From: a virus
DNA: 39,185 nt
Strand: one strand, 5' to 3'
Virus record (IMG/VR): IMGVR_UViG_3300042453_002579
Span: 1 to 39,185 of that record
A model generated the notes under the pieces. The model was not told the origin of the DNA. It searched no databases and worked only from the letters and a program-made list of their open reading frames with translations. Below, piece after piece: positions 8,683-16,237 of the stretch (positions within the stretch are counted from its first letter, which is position 1; the number at the start of each line of letters is the position of its first letter). The position numbers and the translations under genes are program-made.

Positions 8683-9114
8683 ATGGCAAACAAGATTTAC
8701 CCGAAGGCTCTCGAGCGCTCTCTTTCCGCCGGTCTCGACCTCGGCGCTCACACGATCAAAGCGGTTTTTATCGACACCGCGACCTACACGTACAGCGACG
8801 CGCACGAGTTCATGAGTTCGGTCGCTGTCGGCTCGAGGATCGCGACGAGTGCAGCGCTCACGGGCAAGACGATCTCGACAGTGAACACCGACGACGTGCG
8901 CTTCGATGTCGCCGATTTCTCGGTGACTTTCGCTGCTGCGCAGCCGACGTGCGAGGCCTTGATCTATTACGCCGAGATCGGTACCGACGCGCAGAACTAC
9001 TTGATCAAATACATGGACACCTCGGCATCGCTCCCGCTTACGCCTCCTCCCGGCGGAGGGACCGTCAACGTCACCGTCTCCGCCAACGGCGTTTTCGAGC
9101 TGCGCAACGTCTGA
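8683..9114 (+). CDS. Putative phage structural protein
   Basis: The 143-residue protein has a good ribosome-binding site (GAGGAG, 10 nt before ATG). The N terminus MANKIYPKALERSLSAG followed by a beta-rich body (HTIKAVFIDTATYTYSDAHEF) is a pattern I associate with small phage structural proteins. Residues 100-125 form a Pro/Gly hinge (LPLTPPPGGG) before a final beta strand. Likely a fibre- or capsid-associated component; exact role unknown. Confidence 0.55.
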   Translation: MANKIYPKALERSLSAGLDLGAHTIKAVFIDTATYTYSDAHEFMSSVAVGSRIATSAALTGKTISTVNTDDVRFDVADFSVTFAAAQPTCEALIYYAEIGTDAQNYLIKYMDTSASLPLTPPPGGGTVNVTVSANGVFELRNV

Positions 9115-9123
9115 GGCTAGCCA

Positions 9124-9459
9124 ATGGCGGCATCCGTAAATACCAGCGGATCGCAAACGGCGGTCATTTCGACGCAGCACGTGCTTGCGACCATCACGGC
9201 CGCAGGCACGTATCAGCTCGTCGTCGATATGTCTGCCATGGCTGGCGGTACGACTCCCGACGAGCTTCGCGTGTTCGTTTTCGGCAAAGCCCGAACGGGG
9301 GACGCAGAGGTGACCGAAGAGGTCTACCATTTCATAGGCGCACAATCGAAACCGCTATGGCGCTCGCCTCCGGTGTGGTCGCCGCACTACTACAAGGTGG
9401 CTATCACGCAAACGGCCGGAACCGGCCGCGCTTTCCCGTGGGCTGTGTACCAGCCGTAA
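9124..9459 (+). CDS. Putative virion protein
   Basis: The 111-residue protein is beta-rich, with strands such as VLATITAAGTYQLVVDMSAM and ELRVFVFGKA, and a Trp/Pro motif (KPLWRSPPVWSPHYYKV). It sits in a series of small structural-looking genes between the tailspike and the lysis region. It resembles proteins that form a small oligomeric beta-sandwich on virions. No named family is recognised. Confidence 0.5.
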   Translation: MAASVNTSGSQTAVISTQHVLATITAAGTYQLVVDMSAMAGGTTPDELRVFVFGKARTGDAEVTEEVYHFIGAQSKPLWRSPPVWSPHYYKVAITQTAGTGRAFPWAVYQP

Positions 9460-9468
9460 GGTGACCCA

Positions 9469-10305
9469 ATGCCCTACGCAGCGGCGAGTTTCGGCGATTG
9501 CAGGACGCAGACGCTAGGCGCGGTCACGGGCACGTCAACGGGCACGCTCGTAACCGCAAACGCGACAGCGAACACGAAAGGGGCGTGGGTCTCGCTTGGT
9601 CAAGCTGCGCGCGCCTATGAGCTATTCCACGTCGGCATCGGTGCATCATCGGCCGCTGCCGATTACGTGTTCGACGTTGGCCTTAGTGGCGACGGAACGA
9701 ACTTCTACGCGATCGCGACCAATCTGCGCCTTGGAGCGCTGAAAGGCGCGGCTGATTTGTTTCTCGGCTACACGATTCCCGTGCGCATTCCCAACGGGTT
9801 TTTCGTGGGGATGCGCTGCGCTGCGAGCACGGGCGGATCGACGCTCCGAGGCATCGTCACGGCCGCAACGTCGACGCCGCTATCGGCCGGCGGATTCTCG
9901 GAGCTGAACGCCTATTACACGCCGACGGCTTCGCGCGGCATTACGGTCGACGCGGGCGCAACCGCGAACACCAAGCCGGCCTGGACCAGCATCGGGACAT
10001 TGAGCGCGGGCGAAACGGTGGACGCGATCATGCTCGGAATCGGACCCAATGCAGACGTCACGCGCACGGCTGCTACAACGGGTTTGCTCGACATCGGCGT
10101 TGGTTCCGCTGGCAATCAATACGCCGTGATCGAGAACATTCTGTGGGGATTCACGACGACGAGCGACACGCCCTACCCGAGCGTGATCGGCCCGCTGCCT
10201 GTATCGATCCCACCGAGCACGACGATATGGGCGCGCATGCAATCGACGAACAACGCGGCCGGCGATAGGACGATCGATCTGGCCGTCTGGGGCCTCATCG
10301 CGTGA
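9469..10305 (+). CDS. Putative virion surface protein with internal duplication
   Basis: The 278-residue protein appears to consist of two related beta domains. The block GTLVTANATANTKGAWVSLGQAA near residues 25-47 recurs as DAGATANTKPAWTSIGTLSA near residues 161-180, and each is followed by a similar FHVGIGASSAA / IMLGIGPNADV strand and a YVFDVGLSGDG / GLLDIGVGSAG strand. This implies an internal duplication of about 135 residues. Likely a tail or capsid surface protein; no enzymatic motif is visible. Confidence 0.55.
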   Translation: MPYAAASFGDCRTQTLGAVTGTSTGTLVTANATANTKGAWVSLGQAARAYELFHVGIGASSAAADYVFDVGLSGDGTNFYAIATNLRLGALKGAADLFLGYTIPVRIPNGFFVGMRCAASTGGSTLRGIVTAATSTPLSAGGFSELNAYYTPTASRGITVDAGATANTKPAWTSIGTLSAGETVDAIMLGIGPNADVTRTAATTGLLDIGVGSAGNQYAVIENILWGFTTTSDTPYPSVIGPLPVSIPPSTTIWARMQSTNNAAGDRTIDLAVWGLIA

Positions 10306-11684
10306 TCACGCAGCGGCTCCTACCGGTCCTCTATTTCGACGCGACGATCACAGTCGCCGATAGCGTTGCATCGGTCGACGCGGTCGTTGGAGCAGAGACC
10401 GTTTCGTTCGTTGCGGTTGACGTCGCCGCCACTGTCAACGCTTTCGCTGGTGCTGAGACATTCGCGGCCGTTGTCCAGTTCAACGACGCGGCCGCGATCG
10501 TCGAGGCGTTCGAGGGCGCCGAAACGGTCGCGCACGTTGCGGTCGATGCGTTTGCGAACGTTTCGGCTGTACCTGGCACGGACACCGCAGCGCACGTCGC
10601 GCTCGACGCAGCCGCAACTGTCAACGCTGTCGCAGGCACCGAGACGGCCGCCCTAGTCGCGCTCGACGCGGTTGCAGCGGTCAATGTCTCGACCGGCGCG
10701 GAAACGCTCACCAGCGTGGCGCTAGACGTCGCCGCAACGCCGAACGCTGTCGCTGGGGTCGAGCTCGTCGCGCTCGTCGCGCTCGATGGGCTGGCCGTGG
10801 TCGAGGCTGTCGCAGGCAGCGAGACGGCCGAGCTGCCCGTGCTCGACGAAGCGACGCTCGCGCAGACCTCCGTCGGAGCCGAGGCCGTCGACGCGCCGAT
10901 CGCAGACGTCGCCGCTGTGGCCGAGGCCACGATCGTCCCCGAGGTAATCGCAATCCCGACGGCGGGATTCGACGATGCGCCCACCGAGGCCCTAGCGGTC
11001 GCCGGCACGGAGACGATCGACCACGTCGCGCTCGACGGGACGACCTACGGGGACGCGTTCGCCGGAGCCGAGGTGGTCGACCATGTCGCGCTCGACGCTG
11101 CGGCCATCGTCCAGGCCGTGGCCGGCGCAGAGCTGGCTACGCTCTCGGTGCTCGACGCATCGGCCTCGGTCGACCTCGAGGTCGGCGCAGAGTCGACCGG
11201 CGACGTATTCGCCGACGGGCTCACCTACGCCGACGCGTTCGTTGGCTCCGAGGTGGTCGACCTCGTCGCTCTCGACGTAGCGGCTACGGTCGACGCCACG
11301 GCCGGCGCTGAATCGTTCGCGGTCGTATTCCTCGACTCCGAAGCCTACGCCGAAGCAAGTTCGCAAGCCGAAACGTTCGGCTATTCGTTCGGCGACGTCG
11401 CGAGCGTCGTCGACGCCATCGCAACGGCGGAATCGGCCCAGGTCCCGACGGTTGCAGATTCGGCAGCGGTCGCCGAGATTTCTATCGGAGCCGAGATCGT
11501 CGGGACGACGTTCTTCGATTCCGAGTCAATAGCTACTGCAATCGCTGGAGCCGAATCATTCACGCGAGCCGTGATCGAAAACACGATTGCAATGCAGCGA
11601 TCTGCGAATGCGGTGCAGCTCGAACGCTCAATCGTGCCGACGTTGGCAATGCGGCGTGCAACGGCTACGATTGCCCTCAAATGA
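10302..11684 (+). CDS. Repetitive acidic protein with about twenty 20-residue repeats
   Basis: The 460-residue protein starts at a GTG overlapping the upstream stop. From about residue 19 to 415 it is built of tandem 20-residue units of approximate form LDxAAxVxAxAGAETxxxVA, with Asp at position 2 and Gly-Ala-Glu near position 12. The register holds almost throughout, with one 23-residue unit and a few of 21. The repeats are acidic and almost free of Lys and Arg. The last about 36 residues are basic (MQRSANAVQLERS, ALAMRRAT-like). A regular solenoid or extended beta-fibre on the virion is the natural reading. I do not recognise a named family. Confidence 0.65.
   Translation: MITQRLLPVLYFDATITVADSVASVDAVVGAETVSFVAVDVAATVNAFAGAETFAAVVQFNDAAAIVEAFEGAETVAHVAVDAFANVSAVPGTDTAAHVALDAAATVNAVAGTETAALVALDAVAAVNVSTGAETLTSVALDVAATPNAVAGVELVALVALDGLAVVEAVAGSETAELPVLDEATLAQTSVGAEAVDAPIADVAAVAEATIVPEVIAIPTAGFDDAPTEALAVAGTETIDHVALDGTTYGDAFAGAEVVDHVALDAAAIVQAVAGAELATLSVLDASASVDLEVGAESTGDVFADGLTYADAFVGSEVVDLVALDVAATVDATAGAESFAVVFLDSEAYAEASSQAETFGYSFGDVASVVDAIATAESAQVPTVADSAAVAEISIGAEIVGTTFFDSESIATAIAGAESFTRAVIENTIAMQRSANAVQLERSIVPTLAMRRATATIALK
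10356..11570 (+). repeat. 60-bp tandem coding repeats
   Basis: The DNA encodes about twenty in-phase 60-bp units. At the nucleotide level the units share short blocks such as GTCGCGCTCGACG and GCCGGCGCNGAG but have diverged elsewhere. The period is conserved at the protein level more than at the DNA level, so the array is old and under selection for its periodicity, yet still capable of recombinational length change. Confidence 0.75.
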
Positions 11685-12052
11685 GGCGCAGGCTCGAATG
11701 GTTCCGATTCCGCCTGCCTCGTGAGGTGTGGCGCGTCGTCATCGTTCCGCGCTTGTTTTCTGAGACCGGCGCGGAGCTTTACGGCATGTGCGACTACGAG
11801 CGCCGAACCATCAAACTCAGCGCAGCGCAGCCAGTCGACGAGCTTTGCAATACGCTGATTCACGAAGTGCTCCATTGCGCTGGAGCTGGGAACGCATCAA
11901 ACATGTTCGACGCCGACCATGAAGAGCGTTTCATTCGAGCGTGCGAGCCGCGCCTGTGGGCCATCGTCTCGCAGCTAGGGTTTCGGCCTCCGCTGCTCCC
12001 GGTCGGATGGGAGCGGATGCACACGCTCGCTATGGAGGCTCGCTACGGATGA
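11681..12052 (+). CDS. Small HExxH metallopeptidase-like protein
   Basis: The 123-residue protein carries HEVLH at residues 61-65, the zinc-binding HExxH motif of gluzincin/SprT-like proteases. The preceding helix NTLIHEVLH has the hydrophobic pattern usual for the active-site helix. A possible third ligand is in DADHEERFIRACEP (residues 78-90). At this length it is a minimal catalytic domain with no signal peptide. Phage proteins of this type are usually unassigned; cleavage of a virion or host protein is possible. The gene overlaps its neighbours by 4 nt on both sides. Confidence 0.6.
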   Translation: MRRRLEWFRFRLPREVWRVVIVPRLFSETGAELYGMCDYERRTIKLSAAQPVDELCNTLIHEVLHCAGAGNASNMFDADHEERFIRACEPRLWAIVSQLGFRPPLLPVGWERMHTLAMEARYG

Positions 12053-13008
12053 AGCGCTGGCTGTGCGAAGATCTGCCGCCCATCTTGGCGGTGCTACGCA
12101 AGTGTCGCGACTATCCCGAAGCGCGTGCGGCGTTGCCAGGCGTCAACCTCGACTCGATTCGCTCGGTATTTCAGCGGCATCGCCAATGCTGCGGCACTAA
12201 GCCGCCTGGCTATTACTTCGGGACGGCTCAACTAATGACGCCGAAGCCGCTGGCCAAGTGCAAGACAAGCGATTCGATCCTTCTCGTTCCCGACGTGCAC
12301 GTGCCCTACCACGACCGAGGCGCATGGGCGCTATTGCTCGCGGTTGCGCGGCATCTACAGCCCGCGCATGTCGTCGTGCTTGGTGACTTCGCCGATTGCT
12401 ATTCGGTGTCGTTCCACGACAAGTCTCCGCGTCGAATCTCCAAGCTCGCAGACGAGCTCGAGGCCGTCTCCGAATGCCTGCGTGAGCTAGAGGCGGCGAC
12501 ACCTTGCGCCGCGCGCATCTACGTAGAGGGCAACCACGAGGCGCGGATGTCGCGATACATCTCGAGGCAAGCCGGGGCGCTCCACGGAATCGTCGGCACG
12601 ACCTATCCCGAGATCGTGGAGCTGCCCGCGCATGGCTGGCATTGGGTGCCCTATCACCAAGCGTGGGCCATCGGAGACCTGCACGTCACGCACGACGTTG
12701 GCCGCGCTGGCGTGTACGCGGCTCGTCAATCGCGCATGGCGTTCGGATCGAGCATCGCAATCGGGCACGTCCATCGCATGGCGATCGAACACGAGCGGAC
12801 CGTCGACGGTCGGCATCACCTAGGCGCTTCGTTCGGCTGGCTCGGCGACGCGGAGGCGGTCGACTATCGCCATCGGAGCCTTGCGCGCCGCGAATGGGTC
12901 CACGGCTGCGGAATCGCGACGCTCGACGACCAGGGGCACGTTCACGTCCAGGCTGTGCCGTTCGTTGGTGGGCGCGCCTGGGTTGCAGGATCGATCGTCG
13001 CGGCGTAG
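12049..13008 (+). CDS. Calcineurin-like metallophosphoesterase
   Basis: The 319-residue protein has the full metallophosphoesterase motif set: DVHVPYHD (82-89), GDFAD (112-116), GNHE (161-164), a His pair in LHVTHD (211-216) and GHVHR (239-243). An N-terminal segment (residues 1-70) looks like a helix-turn-helix-type add-on (ARAALPGVNLDSIRSVFQRHR) followed by a Cys pair. The fold hydrolyses phosphomono- or diesters with two metal ions; the substrate could be nucleic acid, a nucleotide second messenger or a phosphoprotein. Its start overlaps the stop of the HExxH gene. Confidence 0.85.
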   Translation: MKRWLCEDLPPILAVLRKCRDYPEARAALPGVNLDSIRSVFQRHRQCCGTKPPGYYFGTAQLMTPKPLAKCKTSDSILLVPDVHVPYHDRGAWALLLAVARHLQPAHVVVLGDFADCYSVSFHDKSPRRISKLADELEAVSECLRELEAATPCAARIYVEGNHEARMSRYISRQAGALHGIVGTTYPEIVELPAHGWHWVPYHQAWAIGDLHVTHDVGRAGVYAARQSRMAFGSSIAIGHVHRMAIEHERTVDGRHHLGASFGWLGDAEAVDYRHRSLARREWVHGCGIATLDDQGHVHVQAVPFVGGRAWVAGSIVAA

Positions 13009-13033
13009 TTTGCTCGGCTCGGAGGGTCACACG

Positions 13034-13342
13034 ATGAGCGAAGCGAGCGAGACGATTTGCACGAGCCTAGCGACGGAGTTCCCTGCACTTTGCGCGCGAT
13101 TCGAGGCGCGCGAGGCGGTCGGGTTGCAGCGGTACGGAGTGCCGCTCGACCCGTTCGACGGCCGCAACTGGATTTCCGAGGCGCGCGAGGAACTAGCCGA
13201 CGCGCTCGTCTATTTGACCGCAGCGGCGCGCGTATTGTCGGCGAAGAAAACGACCGACGCTGTCGACCTGCAACGGTGGGCTCGAATCAAGCAGATTCGC
13301 CGCGCAATCGCGTACGCGCTCGAAGATATGGAGCGCGTTTAG
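13034..13342 (+). CDS. MazG-like helical protein
   Basis: The 102-residue all-alpha protein contains LQRYGVPLDPFDGRNWISEAREELADALVYLTAA, quoted here in two halves at residues 32-48 and 49-65. The EExxD-like acidic spacing in AREELADALVYL is typical of short phage MazG/dUTPase-like nucleotide pyrophosphohydrolase proteins. It would remove unwanted nucleoside triphosphates such as modified or regulatory nucleotides. Its stop overlaps the GTG of the next small gene by one base. Confidence 0.55.
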   Translation: MSEASETICTSLATEFPALCARFEAREAVGLQRYGVPLDPFDGRNWISEAREELADALVYLTAAARVLSAKKTTDAVDLQRWARIKQIRRAIAYALEDMERV

Positions 13343-13527
13343 TGCATCCTCGGTGCTGCCACTGCGGCTCACTACGGATCACCGCTTGGCGTGAGCACGA
13401 CCGGCTAGGGTGTGTCTTTTTCTGTCCTATCCACGCCGAATCTCCCAGTCGTCGATTTGCCGGCGGACTCGTCTCCGTCGACGCATCTGGGAGGCTCGCC
13501 CTAATCGGACCACAGGAGCCGCAATGA
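13342..13527 (+). CDS. Small Cys-containing protein, possible zinc ribbon
   Basis: The 61-residue open frame begins at a GTG that shares its G with the previous TAG stop, and it ends in TGA overlapping the endolysin ATG. The N terminus has CCHCGS (residues 5-10), with a second potential ligand pair C...CPIH around residues 24-31, suggesting a small zinc-binding module. The tight one-base junctions on both sides argue that it is a real gene. Function unknown. Confidence 0.5.
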   Translation: MHPRCCHCGSLRITAWREHDRLGCVFFCPIHAESPSRRFAGGLVSVDASGRLALIGPQEPQ

Positions 13528-14768
13528 CCGTCAAGCTACGCCTCGTCCAACGTGCTGCCGACCCTGCCGCGCCGCTGCTCGTGGCCTATCTCGTGGGCTC
13601 GCAATGCGATGCGGATATGCGCGCAGCGTTGCCTGGCTGTGGCATCGTCGCCAGCTCTGAGAGCGGCGTAGCCACGACGGGCGCGACGCTAGCGCAAGCG
13701 CGCATCCTGGCTGGCTGTGGCGACTCTGCGCCGCTTGTATTGGTCGGTTATTCGGCGGGCTGCCAAGGCGTTCGGCGGCATCTGCTCGACGGGGTCGAGG
13801 CTGCGGCCGTCGTCGCCATCGACGGCACGCACGCATCTTGGCCGCCTGCACCGTGGCAAATCGAGGTCTGGCGCAAGGCCGCGGATCGAGCGCGCATGGG
13901 CTCGGCGCTCTTCGTCGCCACGTGCACCCAACAGCTCTACACGGAGCGATTGGGGGCGGGCAAAGCGTTTGCCTCTACGCGCACCGTGCTCGAGCGCGCA
14001 ACGGGAGCCACCCTCGCGGGAGGGCACGAGGTGCACGAGGGAGGCATGCACGTCATCGGCTACGCATCGGCGGACATCGACGCGGCGGCCCATATCCGAC
14101 AGCAACGCGAGGTCATGCCCGCGATGCTGCGTGCGTACGTCGCTCCGTGGTTCGCTCGCGTGCCTGCTCTTGCTCCGTTGCTCGCGCGAATCGGCAGCTA
14201 TTGGGCAGGCATCATCGGCGACGTCGTCGGACGCGTGATCGAGCCCACTCCCGAGCCCCCGAGCCTTGGCCTAGCGGCGCTCGAGGTGGCACGTACGCAG
14301 CTAGGCGTGCGCGAAGCCACGGGCCGCAACGATGGGGCGGCAATCGCTGCCTATTTCGATGGGTGCAGCCGGCGCAGCCAAGCGGGCCTCGAGGTGCGCA
14401 CGGGATGGGCCACGGGCTGGGACTGGTGCGCTGCGTTTGCCTCGTGGTGTGGCTATCGCGCGCTCGGTGCGGGGCAGACCGCACCGCACGGTCGACGAAT
14501 CGCCGTTTGGGAGCTCGTGCGCGACGCTCTCGAGGCAGGCCGATTCGACGACGTCGCCTCATGGGGCTCGGGCCCTCATCCGGGTGACCTTGTGATCTGG
14601 CAACGCGCTGGAGACCCTCGCAAACCGGGGCAAACCGGCCACGTTTCGCGGTGCGAGTCGTTCGCCAGTGGGCGGCTCGTCACCATCGGGGGCAACGAGG
14701 AAAACCGCGTCCGGCGAGCCGACGTGACTGCCGACCTGCCTCGCGCGGTTGGTGTGATCCGCTACTAG
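13524..14768 (+). CDS. Endolysin: esterase-like domain fused to CHAP domain
   Basis: The 414-residue protein has a CAGGAG ribosome-binding site. Residues 1-190 look like a cutinase/LysB-type serine hydrolase: a nucleophile elbow GYSAG (Ser77), a candidate acid in AIDGTH (Asp100) and a candidate His in GGMHVIGY (His176). Residues 250-414 match a CHAP amidohydrolase: GWDWCAAFASWC (Cys302), TGHVSRCE (His373) and TIGGNEEN (Asn391 region). A short hydrophobic Pro-rich linker lies at about 205-250. CHAP domains cut peptidoglycan amide bonds; the esterase half would act on an ester-linked envelope lipid or polysaccharide. This pairing in one chain is unusual. No signal peptide, so a holin would be needed. 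Confidence 0.75.
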   Translation: MTVKLRLVQRAADPAAPLLVAYLVGSQCDADMRAALPGCGIVASSESGVATTGATLAQARILAGCGDSAPLVLVGYSAGCQGVRRHLLDGVEAAAVVAIDGTHASWPPAPWQIEVWRKAADRARMGSALFVATCTQQLYTERLGAGKAFASTRTVLERATGATLAGGHEVHEGGMHVIGYASADIDAAAHIRQQREVMPAMLRAYVAPWFARVPALAPLLARIGSYWAGIIGDVVGRVIEPTPEPPSLGLAALEVARTQLGVREATGRNDGAAIAAYFDGCSRRSQAGLEVRTGWATGWDWCAAFASWCGYRALGAGQTAPHGRRIAVWELVRDALEAGRFDDVASWGSGPHPGDLVIWQRAGDPRKPGQTGHVSRCESFASGRLVTIGGNEENRVRRADVTADLPRAVGVIRY

Positions 14769-14774
14769 TACGAA

Positions 14775-15257
14775 TCAGAACGGATAGTCGTCGGCGGGCT
14801 TGCGCTGCGCTCCCGAAGGCGCGCCCCCGTTGGCCCGTGCGATCATGCCGCGCATGCGTGCGGCGAGTGCTTTCTTCGATCGCTCGTCGAGAGCATCGCG
14901 GAACGTGAGCCGGCCCGAGCCGGGGCGGTTTACCCATTTGATCCTGAGTCGACGCTCGCCCTGGTATTCGTCCCACGCGATGTCGAGTTCGACGTCGCAA
15001 TCGTTGATTCCGGAGAGGTCGAGGAGGTCATCCCCGGACCAACCGCAAGCGCGAAGGGCCTTGATTGTGATCTCGCTCGCCTGGTTGCTGCCGAAGCCGC
15101 CGACCCATTCGATCGTCGACGAGCCGGGCTTGCCGTGCTCGAGGAACGCGAACGAAAGCGCGATTTGCTCGGCTCCGCTCTTCGCTCGACCCCATCGGAT
15201 CTGCGACGGGTTGTCGATGCAGCGTGCCAGGTATTTGCCGGGTTCCGTGATGCTCAT
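14775..15257 (-). CDS. Single-stranded DNA-binding-like protein (DUF669 type)
   Basis: The 160-residue protein is the last gene of the reverse recombination operon; its ATG overlaps the stop of the ATPase gene. It shows a beta-rich core (GEQIALSFAFLEHGKPGS-like strand pattern, CDVELDIAWDEYQGERRLRIKWVN, quoted by pattern) and ends in ADDYPF. An acidic tail finishing in Pro-Phe is the protein-interaction tip of SSB proteins. Proteins of the DUF669 family occupy the same place beside Sak4-like ATPases in many phages. It likely coats single-stranded DNA for annealing and recruits partners through the tip. It ends 6 nt from the stop of the convergent endolysin gene. Confidence 0.7.
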   Translation of the reverse strand: MSITEPGKYLARCIDNPSQIRWGRAKSGAEQIALSFAFLEHGKPGSSTIEWVGGFGSNQASEITIKALRACGWSGDDLLDLSGINDCDVELDIAWDEYQGERRLRIKWVNRPGSGRLTFRDALDERSKKALAARMRGMIARANGGAPSGAQRKPADDYPF

Positions 15258-16171
15258 TTCTTGGTCTCCTCTTGGATTCGATCGCGCATTGCGACCATTT
15301 CATGCATTGGTCTCGGGCTTGCGGCCCATTGTTCGAACTTCGCGAGCTTCTCTGCGTCGCTCGCCAGTAGCGCGCGAATCTCGACGGCGGCCTTGCGGTT
15401 TCGGTCGACGGACTTCGCGAACGCGCTCCACGATAGGTCGAGCGATTCGGGAAGCGCGAACCGATTCTTTGCCTCATAGGCGGCCGTTTTGGTCGTGTAG
15501 ACGAGCCTTCGGCCAGTGCTGACTCCCTTGGTGCGTCCGTCTACCTGCGTCGCGTATTGCTCCCACGACGCGAACAGGACGGTGTCCGCCCATTCGCGCA
15601 CGGCTCCGCCGAACTTCTCATTGACCTTCATCGTCCAGCGATCCCAATCCTCACCGGCCGGGTTGGCGTACTTTTTCAAATGGGCGTGCGCAATCAACAC
15701 GACGTGCATCCCGCGCTTGCTTTGGAGCAGCTCCAATGCACCGAGGAATCGCCGTGCCGCCTGCAATGCCTCGACGTATCCGCGACCGTACCCGAACGCC
15801 TCGATCGAGGCCTGCTGATGCTCGCCGCAGACGTGCGCCCATAGCAGCGGCTCGGCCCAGTCGAGCGAATCGACGACCACGGTCTGATAGTCGTGCTCCG
15901 CATCGGTCAGCTCGCGAACCCCCTCGAGGATGTCAGACCACGACTCAGGACGCGGGAATCGCGCGACGTCGAGAGCGCCGCTGCCGTCCTCGGTGCCAAT
16001 GAAAATCGGCGATGGTGCGGAGGCAGCAAACGTCGTTTTTCCCACGCCTTCCGCGCCGTACAGGACGACACGATGCGGAGACGCGATCGGGCCGCGTTTG
16101 ACGTTGGCCAAGCCCATGCGGCCTGCGGTTGCTTTCGACCCTTGCGCTTCTGGTTTCTTGGTGGCATTCAT
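15254..16171 (-). CDS. RecA-like AAA ATPase, Sak4-type recombinase
   Basis: The 305-residue ATPase has Walker A GAEGVGKTT (residues 39-47) and Walker B YQTVVVDSLDW (95-105), with the next strand GMHVVLIAHAHLKK matching sensor-type spacing. These features and its neighbours (an SSB-like protein and a Cas4-like nuclease) fit the Sak4/phage nucleotide-binding family of single-strand annealing or strand-exchange proteins. I placed the start at the ATG of MNATKKPEA, which has a purine-rich GAGGGA upstream; the frame is open for 57 more codons upstream but without family-like sequence. Confidence 0.8.
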   Translation of the reverse strand: MNATKKPEAQGSKATAGRMGLANVKRGPIASPHRVVLYGAEGVGKTTFAASAPSPIFIGTEDGSGALDVARFPRPESWSDILEGVRELTDAEHDYQTVVVDSLDWAEPLLWAHVCGEHQQASIEAFGYGRGYVEALQAARRFLGALELLQSKRGMHVVLIAHAHLKKYANPAGEDWDRWTMKVNEKFGGAVREWADTVLFASWEQYATQVDGRTKGVSTGRRLVYTTKTAAYEAKNRFALPESLDLSWSAFAKSVDRNRKAAVEIRALLASDAEKLAKFEQWAASPRPMHEMVAMRDRIQEETKK

Positions 16172-16196
16172 GTTCCCTCGCTTCGCTGTGACACTC

Positions 16197-16237
16197 ACGA
16201 GCGTCTGAGATGGTCTCAGGCGCTCGTTTCTTTTTTG
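16197..16237 (+). terminator. Strong hairpin plus T-tract, + strand, inside the reverse operon
   Basis: On + the sequence ACGAGCG-T-CTGAGA-TGG-TCTCAG-G-CGCTCGT folds into a 7+6 bp stem with one internal T/G pair and a 3-nt loop. TTTCTTTTTTG follows at once. It reads as a textbook intrinsic terminator for + transcription, although the flanking genes are on -. It would stop read-through from the late lysis operon before it opposes the recombination operon promoter. On - it is a hairpin without a T-tract between the nuclease and ATPase genes, possibly an mRNA processing or stability element. Confidence 0.75.

Noticed and set aside
10331-11008. Ala/Ser/Thr-rich open frame on the - strand in the repeat gene
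   Set aside because: It mirrors the 60-bp repeats of the + strand gene; no ribosome site or independent support.
16197-16227. Similarity between the terminator hairpin (CTGAG/CTCAG) and the CRISPR repeat stem
   Set aside because: Only a five-base stem is shared, in opposite arm order; too short to suggest a decoy or related element.
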